Below, in pieces: positions 56,470-64,000 of a stretch of DNA of 64,000 nt. Numbering within the stretch: position 1 is the first letter of the stretch; the number at the start of each line of letters is the position of its first letter. The translations under genes and the position numbers were made by a program. Origin of the DNA: Hymenochaete sp. R1 (lineage: Eukaryota > Basidiomycota > Agaricomycetes > Hymenochaetales > Hymenochaetaceae); NCBI GenBank assembly GCA_019400425.1, contig JAFREE010000052.1, positions 62,001 through 126,000 of the forward strand. Reading direction: 5' to 3'. Below the pieces are notes generated by a model. That model had not been told where the DNA came from. It worked only from the letters and a program-made list of their open reading frames with translations, and did not search any database.

Positions 56470-57315
56470 TTTTACAAGGAACCAAGAATATGGGATGACA
56501 GTCGATTCAAGTTTTTTGCTACGATGTCTTGATTTGTTCGACACACGTCAACTTTAAGTATATCGAACCGTTCTCAGGCTCTTCAATTTTGCGCATAGAC
56601 GGGATAAGGTTCTCATTCCCAAACAAGCTACCGTGCTTTGCGCGAAGAGGAATTACTTAACCAGCCGATGTCAGCACACTGCAAAGGAGTTGAGTATCGA
56701 AGGAGAAGCTAGAGGGAATGTACGTTGTCCACATTGATTCTTTCAGCGACCGTTCGAGATAAGGGGGTATCGGCTACCTCGGAACGTACTGTACTAACGC
56801 ATACTGGAGGGCTAGAAACAATCTTGTTGCATTGTTCTGTGCATACATGATTGCGGGATGGAAAAGTTGATAGGGGAAAGGCCTCAATTGCTCAACATCT
56901 CGCAAAGTAAAAGTCTGAGGGGGCTCGCCACTATCGCATGCAACTTGGGTACTAGACCCTCCCCAGCGTAAAGTCATGAGAAACTACTGACAAAGAGAAC
57001 AAATTTCAAAATCAGATTGTTCGAGCACGAAAAAGAGCGTAGCATTATCAACTTTCCAAGATAAAGGTCATTTTTGAAGCTTGAGCAACCTGCTAATAAC
57101 CCATCTAACCTAGGTTTTGCTTACGTTCCCATGAGATTTAACCGCAAAAGGTTTCGAGTATGTAGCGACACGAGTATGCGCCGCACTAAAGCCGGACACC
57201 TACGTTTACATAATCAAAAACATAAAATTATTCTGTAATCGGAGCAGAGAGCATTGAAAGTACGGCGGACGTGAAGCATAGGAAAGGTACGAGCCAGCCC
57301 TGACAATAGCGTCAC
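56470..57315. other. Spacer between small tandem genes B and C
   Basis: It holds the gene B promoter and the 3' flank of gene C. A minus-strand frame at 56774-56977 has no family resemblance. Nothing else is supported. Confidence 0.45.
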
Positions 57316-57904
57316 CTATGCGTTTCTAATCGCTCTAATCACATCATCGCTGGAGGTGCCAGCATCAATAGTGTCCAGGACTCGCTGGGCTTTTGCCTTA
57401 ACACCCGAACCAATACTACCGCTACTGACGATCGCGTTCATTACACTGATAACGAACTCCGACGTCTTACTCTTCCCGTTCGTGATCGTGGAACCGTCCA
57501 CTTTGCCTATTTGCCGAATACGCACGATAGTCGATCAAATTTAGTGTGGATAGCTGTCAGAATATGAGAAGAAATGAATCAAAGGTGGACATACAGGAGT
57601 AGCCAGACGCGCCGATTTTAACTTCTGTGATAACATGACGGAAGGCGTACGGAAACGCTGTGGAGACGTGGCCCTCATTGAGCTTTCATCTCCCAGTATC
57701 AATGCATTTACAAGAAAGACGTACATGTAGTAAGATACTCCTCTGGCTTGGCGGCAAAAGATCAATGCAGTTGTCAGTATTTGGCGTCATGACAGAAACG
57801 AAAAATTCCGATGTAGAAGGGTCAATGAACGTAGAAATTATTGAAATTAGAAAACGAAATGGATAGAGGGAGCAACTGTGTCACTCACGAACGTTGAGAG
57901 ACAT
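57316..57904 (-). CDS. Small tandem-family protein C (89 aa), unknown function
   Basis: Three exons (57889-57904, 57595-57657, 57316-57506) total 270 nt. The protein starts MSLNVPFPYAFRHVITEVKI, continues GASGYSCKVDGSTITNGKSK and TSEFVISVMNAIVSSGS, and ends TIDAGTSSDDVIRAIRNA. It matches gene A at FP-(x)n-V-T-V-I, at KVDG and at the FV-V helix, and has a 16-nt first exon and a 63-nt second exon, like A. It is the shortest member; the third exon lacks about 10 codons. The first intron is 231 nt. A TATTAAAA element near 58010 may be its TATA box. Function unknown. Confidence 0.75.
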
Positions 57905-59765
57905 GATAAATTACCAGGAAAAAGCGTCAAATTTCAATTCGAGTCGAGTCTTTGATAGAAAGTGTTGATATGCAACTTCTATGTACCAACCTCCCGTCCC
58001 AAGCCCGCCCTTTTAATACCCCCTCACCTTTCCAATTAGAACGTCTTACATAAATCAACCTTTGCACATCCCCTAGCACCTCGTTTGCTCGTACACCCCA
58101 CCAGAATCAGAAAAAACGATCTGGGAAATGCATGGGCAATGGAGGGCTAGTACTCAATAGGGTGAGTTATGCCAGTGAATATCCAGTGGCGACGCAATGT
58201 CGACTTAGATGACGTATGTGGCATTTCTATTTTGCATGCCTCTCTCGCTAGTATTCCGAGTCCGTTGCTTTCGTTTTCCTTTTTTGTAGAATCGGCTTGA
58301 GATAGGTGTCAATTTCCAAGGAGAGAAGAGACGGGGCGGCGAGCTGAGAACGCCAGTGCCATGCATGGATTCTCTGGTCCGAGTCGCGGACTGTGGATAA
58401 CATTATAATTAGCCGGTTATTCTCGAAGACAGATCCCGAGCAGAGTTGAAGTATGCACTCGCGTACGTACGTATGAGTCTTGATGTAGGTGAAGAATAGG
58501 TAAGGAGTAGGGTGATCAATGAGGCTAACATGATAGACAAGCTTCAACTTGAAGTTTGCGCGTACGTGGGTGTTCGTTTGCTTGCATGATCTGCACGATC
58601 AACGATAATAGGTGATGATAATTGCCAAGTTTACGGTCTCAAGACCAGCCGGTCTTGGCGACCACAATTCTTAGACTTAGCCCGGACAACAAGGACGCGG
58701 AGTTTCCCTTACGACCGAGTACTCGGAATCGGAAGAAGGCCGTGGCCATAGAAAAAAATCCGACCCAGAGTTGAAAGCAGCGTACCCATGATGGATTCCG
58801 TCTGTCGGCGTCGAAACTGAATGAACGGTAAAACGAACAACCGCCGTCGCTGCCTCCAATGTCAACGACAGTGAGCCGCAGAAGACAAAAGCTGGCGCCA
58901 CATTTCCCAGTTTTCCTGCATTCGCTTATTCCTAGACGCCATTTCATGCAAACTTGAGCTTTGAGGGCGGAATCTAGTGGGTTCAAGAATACCCTGAATG
59001 GACGCAAATCAAGTATGTTCCTCCCGACATTTTGCGCGAAGTTTTTCAGTCTTGCATTAGGTAAAGAGGAGACCGTCTTGGTAGGAAATCAGGCGGTGGA
59101 CGGTAGTGGCCCGGTAGGAACGCCGCTGCCACATAACACAGCGGAGGATGGTACTGCGCTGCTCTTAACCCCCCTTCTCCTCTCGAAGGGACCCCGGACG
59201 CAGACGCAGAAAGCACAATATCGTGCCGAACGGTGGCGAAGAAAAGGAAACAAGGTCCTAGAGAACGAACGATAGTGAAGTAAGAAACGAACCGTGTCCC
59301 CCGCCGCCGATAAGTTCTTTAATTCACAAGACCAGAGCTTGCAGAAACCCCGGACTCGAGACTCGTTTGAATACTGTATATAATCATTGATGTATACGGT
59401 TGGATGCGTGCTGAGCCGGGAATCACATCGTAGGACCTAGTAGCGCCGGGAGGGTGTCCTGCTTTGATGTTGGCATGGCTGACGGTGAATGGTTGATGGG
59501 TACAAGCTGAATCAAACGCGCGTTTCCGGTCTCGATTCGTCGTGTATTGTATGTGGCTGGTACCAATGAACTTGAATGGGTATCGTCCCCGTCACTGCCA
59601 GAAATAAAAAGACAAAAGGCAAGAAGAATTAGGGAAGGAAAGAGGAGGGGGGATACAACGCGAGACACGAAAACAACACGTCTAGAAAGCACAAAACATA
59701 AAAAAACCCTGACAACTGGCATATTAACCAGTCCCTCAATCACCACAACGGAATCCCCTCAAACC
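57905..59765. other. 1.9-kb intergenic region, no supported gene
   Basis: 57905-58100 is the promoter of small gene C. Further right there are frames up to 122 codons on both strands (58639-59007 minus, 58961-59275 plus, 59423-59746 minus), none with domain-like composition or splice context. 59300-59765 is the 3' flank of the glycosyltransferase gene, A/G-rich on the plus strand. Short exons of an unrecognised gene cannot be excluded. Confidence 0.4.
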
Positions 59766-62408
59766 CTAGAACTCCTTCTCCAACTCCCTGAACACCGAGA
59801 ACCCAAGCCGCCGCTGCGTCTTCGGCGCCTTCCTACCTCCCGTCGTCCTCTGCTCCTGACACACAAAACTCTCCGGCGCGCCCTCCCAGTCCTCTAGCAC
59901 GTACTTCTCCCTCCGATCACCACCAGCCTCGTTGTCCTTCCTATCGTGCGACGAAGCAGAAGCGGAAGAGTCTAAGGAGGAGTCTGAGTCGACGTCCCCG
60001 AACAGATCGAGCGCGAGCTGGGCGTGCGAGACGCCCGCGTAGGTCGTCACGCATCGGGGGTTGACGAGGATTCGGGCCGGTCGGAACTCGGAGTTGGGGA
60101 TGTGCAGGGCTAGTTCCTCTTCCTCTTCGTTTTCGCGTTCGTCGGTGGCGCCATCGCTTTCTTCTTCGGAGCCGGAAACGTCGCCGCCGCCCTCGCCTTC
60201 GAAGTTGTGGGTGTCGGAGTCGTCGACGTTGGGAGGAGGGGGTTGGTTTGGGGCTTGGTTGTCCGCTTGGTCGCCGGCTCCTACGCCCGCATCGGCATCG
60301 GCACCTCCGCCTATGACACCGGCCTTTTCACCCTCACCAACCTCACGCTCACCGTCGACCTCGAGTTCGGAATCAGAATCAGGCATAGCGTCAAAATCGG
60401 ACCCCACATTCGCCTCTCCGTCACCTCCACCGCCCACAGCAGGCCTCACGCGCTGTGCGTGTCCGCCTCCCCCGCCACCGGCGCCCTGTCCTGCTGCTGC
60501 TGCTCCGCCAGCGCCAGCACCAGCACCGAAGCCTCCAGCCGCTCCTCCACCTGCGCCGAGTCGCTCCTTCTCCCGCTGGAACCGTTCCCTCGTGTCTTCC
60601 ACATCCTCCATCTCGTGCACTGCGGCTTGCTGGGCGGCTGCGCGTTGCGGGTCGTGCGCGAGGGGCTCGGCGAATGGCAGAGGGAGAGGCGGGTCTTGGT
60701 CTTCATGAGGCGCGTTGACGTCGACATCTTCCCTTTGTTCGTCATTGTTAGGAGGTGAATCTGGCTGCTGCTGGCGTTTTTTGTTTCTGTTCTTTTTGGT
60801 GGAACGCTTCTTGTTACGATCGTTCGAGTCTGGTTTTGGAGCTTCTTCGACGTCCGCGCCTGAGCCCCACCAAGAAGCCCCAAAGCCCATTCCGAAGCCG
60901 CCTTTCTTCTTCTGTGCTTCGGTCCCCACGCCGGTGTTAGCCCCGCGCAACTCGACTTCCTTGACCCCTTCCCTTGCGCTTCGCACCCAAAGGTCTCTAC
61001 AGAACCACATTTGACTCGAGTCAAGACACGGCGCGTCCGCTGAGCGCCGCGGGGCTGCCTCCGTCGTGCTCAGGTTAGCGATAGCGATTTCCGCCGGGAT
61101 GCCCCTACCATTGTGGGACTCGAGGTTGAGAAGAGGGTTGGCATTCGGTGCATTTGGATTTGGTGATGAAGCTGAGGAGAGAGATGCGTATGGATGCATA
61201 CCTCCCGAACGGTATCGGAGGCCCACGTAGTACGTCTGCGCGGGGTCCACGACGTGCGTCCCGCTCTCGCAGCAAAAGACCTGGAAAGGAAGATGCTGAG
61301 CGTACCTCCTCGCGCCCTCTGCGTCTCTCGGTGGTCCGGCGCCAATCTTCCCTGCGGGTCCACTCGCACTGGACCGACTCTGGCGGAACTGGTCGCCGTT
61401 GACGTCGCGTGTCCGCCAGCGGTCGGAGAAGATGAAGGCGCCGTTGTGTTCAGCCCAGTCCATGCCGCAGACCATGGCAGCGTCGTTGGCGGCAGAGACG
61501 GCGAGCGTTTCGAGGATGTCGTTGGGGCATGTGAAGCCCTTCAACCAGATCACGCGCCTGAAGCGGACGTTGCGATTGTGATACAGTTCGAGGAGGGGCT
61601 CGAGCACGAGGTTGCGCGTGTGGGCTTCTTCGAGCGGGTAGTAGGCTGCTGTAGGGTCCGCGGTCATGGGCGAGACCTTGCGGATCCGGAAGGGGACAGC
61701 GAGGAGGGTGAGGACGGCTTCACAGAGATCAAGGAGGGTTTCAGTGGAGTCTGTGGAGGAATAGTCGAGCATGGAGACGAAGAGGGTCTGCGGGCCGAGT
61801 CGGCGGGCGAGCTGGACGATGACGGCGAGTTGGTCGACGATGAAGTGGTCAGCGGAGTGAATGACCATCCCAACGAAGTAGAGGTGCTGTTGGTCTGAGG
61901 AAGAGGGGGAAGAAGGGGAGGAGAAGAGAGCGTCGTAATGGGCATCGTCAGACTGACCAAAAGGGCGGGAGAGGGTCGGGCAAAGAGCGGCGACCCAGCC
62001 ATTCAGAGTGAGGAGCTGTTCGATGGCGGATAGAACGCCTTGTTGGTCGACATGTGCGGTTGTTTTAGAAGTTATGCTAGAATCAATGTCAATGCCCATT
62101 TCCGAGGGGAGAATGAAATGAGATAGGGCGTACAAAGGTTTCTGGAATCTGTCCCAGAAATCATCAATGCCATCCTGGATAAGTTCACTGAACAAATCTG
62201 GCCTGTCGTCTCTGCCTATGCGAACCTGCAAAAAGTCGTGTTTCTGGACGTCGAGAGCATTTGAGCGGGCGACAAGGTCGAGAACACCCTGGCGACGTAT
62301 TTCTGGAGCGTCGCGTTGGGATGAGCGGGAGGGGAAGAGGAAGATGCGAGCGAGAATAGCGAGAACGAGGACAGAGAAGACGCGTGTGAGGGAGCGTCGG
62401 CGAAGCAT
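59766..62408 (-). CDS. CAP59-family (GT69) glycosyltransferase with long low-complexity insert
   Basis: An 880-aa intronless gene. The start is the ATG at 62406-62408, giving a type II signal anchor: MLRRRSLTRVFSVLVLAILA with the hydrophobic stretch up to about residue 26. The catalytic part resembles the CAP59/CMT1 alpha-1,3-mannosyltransferase family of basidiomycetes: YFVGMVIHSADHFIVDQLAV, TLFVSMLDYSSTDSTETLLD, RFRRVIWLKGFTCPNDILET, AMVCGMDWAEHNGAFIFSDR, LPFQVFCCESGTHVVDPAQT and CLDSSQMWFCRDLW. Between this and the C-terminal RILVNPRCVTTYAGVSHAQL lies an insert of roughly 300 residues (about 480-780), first Lys/Asn/Gln-rich, then Gly/Ala-rich, then strongly acidic. The end is FVCQEQRTTGGRKAPKTQRR and RLGFSVFRE. 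Probably Golgi-located, acting on cell-wall or glycolipid mannans. Plus-strand frames opposite are shadows. Confidence 0.88.
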   Translation of the reverse strand: MLRRRSLTRVFSVLVLAILARIFLFPSRSSQRDAPEIRRQGVLDLVARSNALDVQKHDFLQVRIGRDDRPDLFSELIQDGIDDFWDRFQKPLYALSHFILPSEMGIDIDSSITSKTTAHVDQQGVLSAIEQLLTLNGWVAALCPTLSRPFGQSDDAHYDALFSSPSSPSSSDQQHLYFVGMVIHSADHFIVDQLAVIVQLARRLGPQTLFVSMLDYSSTDSTETLLDLCEAVLTLLAVPFRIRKVSPMTADPTAAYYPLEEAHTRNLVLEPLLELYHNRNVRFRRVIWLKGFTCPNDILETLAVSAANDAAMVCGMDWAEHNGAFIFSDRWRTRDVNGDQFRQSRSSASGPAGKIGAGPPRDAEGARRYAQHLPFQVFCCESGTHVVDPAQTYYVGLRYRSGGMHPYASLSSASSPNPNAPNANPLLNLESHNGRGIPAEIAIANLSTTEAAPRRSADAPCLDSSQMWFCRDLWVRSAREGVKEVELRGANTGVGTEAQKKKGGFGMGFGASWWGSGADVEEAPKPDSNDRNKKRSTKKNRNKKRQQQPDSPPNNDEQREDVDVNAPHEDQDPPLPLPFAEPLAHDPQRAAAQQAAVHEMEDVEDTRERFQREKERLGAGGGAAGGFGAGAGAGGAAAAGQGAGGGGGGHAQRVRPAVGGGGDGEANVGSDFDAMPDSDSELEVDGEREVGEGEKAGVIGGGADADAGVGAGDQADNQAPNQPPPPNVDDSDTHNFEGEGGGDVSGSEEESDGATDERENEEEEELALHIPNSEFRPARILVNPRCVTTYAGVSHAQLALDLFGDVDSDSSLDSSASASSHDRKDNEAGGDRREKYVLEDWEGAPESFVCQEQRTTGGRKAPKTQRRLGFSVFRELEKEF

Positions 62409-62784
62409 GTCGTCGACAATGTTGAGCAGCACTGGTCAATCGTCGTCGTCGTCTAGATTTGCAGCATGCTCACTGTGGACGTCGACGAAGATGCTGGTGG
62501 TTGTCGATGGTCAAAGCTCAGCTGCTTCCAGGTGTCCCAAGAACGCGACTTTTCCAAATGAAGACAAGAAAATGCCGATCTACTTCCGCCAAAATCACGT
62601 GCATGCAAGTCCAAAAGTAGAAAAATAGGTCACATGACAAAATGCGGCCACAAAAAAGTCACTCAAAAAATACGAAATAAAATAATCGAATTTTCCTATT
62701 TTCAACTCCTAGTAGCCAGCAGCCTTTCTGAGTTTCTCTGACTCTAACTTTCATACCTCGTACCAGTACCCACACACAACAGAA
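62409..62784. promoter_or_regulatory. Divergent promoter region between the GT69 gene and ARG3 copy 2
   Basis: 376 bases. From 62658 to 62784 it matches the region upstream of ARG3 copy 1, including GAAATAAAATAATCGAATTTTCC; left of 62658 the two regions differ. The GT69 side has no evident TATA box. Confidence 0.6.
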
Positions 62785-64000
62785 ATGGCTACTGGACGCG
62801 TCAAGAACGTTATGTCGCTCGCCGATCTCAGCGTCGACCAGATCAAAGAGTGCATCGCACTCTCACGTAGGCTCAAGGCCGTCTCTCGGAATGTCCTCCC
62901 GCCTAACGCACCCACCGCTCGTGCGGCAGCCTGGAACTCTGCTAACTACGACGGCATCTCTTACGAAAACAAAAATCGCGCAAATGACAAAAGAGACAAT
63001 TTGCAAACCCCAAAGCTAAGCGCACCTCCGCAGACGCTCCAGAACATGAGTATCGCGTTACTGTTCTCGAAGAGAAGCACGCGTACGCGTGTTGCGGCGG
63101 AGACTGCAACGAACTTGCTTGGAGGTCAGGCGCTGTTCCTTGGGAAGGACGATATTCAGCTGAATGTGAACGAGACGCCGAGGGATACAGCAGAAGTCCT
63201 TAGTCGGATGGTTCAGGGGATATTCGCGAGGGTTGGGGAACATGAAGAGGTTGAAGTGAGTCATTCTGTACTCGTGAAATCAGAAGAAAAAAGCTGTCAG
63301 TTAAAGATTGTTGGAATTTTGTAGGAACTGGCTAAGTATTCTCGTGTCCCCGTTATTAACGCCCTCTCTTCACTCTGGCATCCAACCCAAACCCTGGCTG
63401 ACCTCCAAACCATGGCGGAATGCCGCTCACTCTGGCAAAACCCAACTATCCCACGCCATTCGTCTTCTCCCAACAGCAATGACTCCGACTCCGACCACCC
63501 TAAAATGTCCCCAGCAGCGCTCCGTGCAGCTCGTCAACTCCGGCCGCTCAAAATTGCCTACATCGGCGACAGCACCAACGTTCTACACGACATGCTCGTC
63601 ACCTACCCTCGCCTAGGCCATACTCTTTCTGCCGCCTCGCCCAATAAGCCCAAATACCGCGCCCCGACTCCTGTATGGGACAAGGTCGTCGAGTTGGATT
63701 GTGCGAAGGGTATAGAGTGGACGGATGACCCGAAGGAGGCGGTCTATGGCGCGGATGTGGTGGTGACAGATACGTGGGTGAGTATGGGACAGGAGGCGGA
63801 GTATAAAGAGAGGGTGGATGATTTCAAAGGATATCAAGTCACGGAGGAGATGTGCAAGGATCGGGCAAAGCCGAATTGGAAGTTCATGCATTGTTTGCCG
63901 AGGAAACAGAATGAGGTTGACGACGAGGTGAGTGGGGTTTCTGTTCTTTTTTTCATTTTGTTTTCTTTGAGATATACCTGTGTGTGCATGTGTGCACTTG
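62658..64000 (+). repeat. Inverted duplication arm 2 (ARG3 copy 2 plus 127-bp upstream)
   Basis: Inverted partner of 38539-40259, about 22 kb away. Similarity begins abruptly at GTCACTC (62658) and continues to the window edge. Exons are nearly identical and introns differ by small changes and indels. Confidence 0.85.
62785..64000 (+). CDS. ARG3: Ornithine carbamoyltransferase, copy 2, cut by the right edge
   Basis: Exons 62785-63255 and 63325-63927 are visible (358 residues); the window ends within the next intron, so the last about 41 residues are missing. Splice sites sit at the same places as in copy 1. Only six residue differences are seen: E56D, F73L, V80A, one V to A in LSVASPNK, A to D in KERVADF and R to K in CRDRAK. 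All catalytic motifs are unchanged ([34 protein letters not shown]). The intron before the edge differs from copy 1 at several positions. The copy looks functional as far as it can be seen. The same about 40-residue insertion before STRTR is present, so it predates the duplication. Confidence 0.93.

Noticed and set aside
61194..61898. 234-codon plus-strand frame
   Set aside because: Antisense to the GT69 catalytic domain; composition follows the complementary strand.

Overview
The window looks like a gene-dense piece of an Agaricomycete (mushroom-forming basidiomycete) nuclear genome. The signs are genes split by many 50-90 nt introns with GTNNGT donors, a basidiomycete-style Zn2Cys6 regulator, a tetraspanin with a long disordered N-terminus, a CAP59/GT69-type glycosyltransferase and several families without recognisable function. 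Genes lie on both strands with no operon-like order. All protein calls come from reading exons by eye; for SEC13, MEF1, ARG3, the first methyltransferase, the secreted protein and the three small genes at 54-58 kb I checked that the exon lengths sum to a whole number of codons.

Layout. 0-8 kb: an open frame running off the left edge, a small one-pass membrane protein, and two paralogues of an unknown coiled-coil-like protein, one broken by a single-base frameshift. 8.6-13.1 kb: SEC13 and mitochondrial elongation factor G as a divergent pair. 14.6-17.4 kb: two paralogous SAM-dependent methyltransferases tail to tail. 17.6-24.8 kb: a DUF262 (GmrSD/ParB-like) protein, a cysteine-free small secreted protein, a protein with a PD-(D/E)XK nuclease-like signature and a 139-aa orphan. 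25.5-37.4 kb: a 1105-aa single-span membrane protein, a Zn2Cys6 transcription factor with a 7-nt microexon, and a 961-aa disordered acidic protein. 38.5-46 kb: ornithine carbamoyltransferase, a short unknown gene, a TMEM19/DUF92 membrane protein and the GPN1 GTPase. 46-52.6 kb: glycogen synthase and a tetraspanin. 52.7-53.4 kb: a MITE-like element with about 69-bp terminal inverted repeats. 54.4-57.9 kb: a new-looking tandem family of three small genes with matching exon architecture. 59.7-62.4 kb: a CAP59-like glycosyltransferase with a very long low-complexity insert. 62.7 kb to the right edge: a second, nearly identical and inverted copy of ornithine carbamoyltransferase.

The main theme is local duplication at four different ages: the recent ARG3 pair (6 differences in 358 residues), the methyltransferase pair, the coiled-coil pair (one copy decaying) and the strongly diverged small-gene triplet. 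The conserved genes (secretory coat, mitochondrial translation, arginine synthesis, glycogen synthesis, RNA polymerase II assembly) are ordinary housekeeping functions and do not form one pathway. I see no convincing tRNA, rRNA, CRISPR or prokaryotic mobile element.
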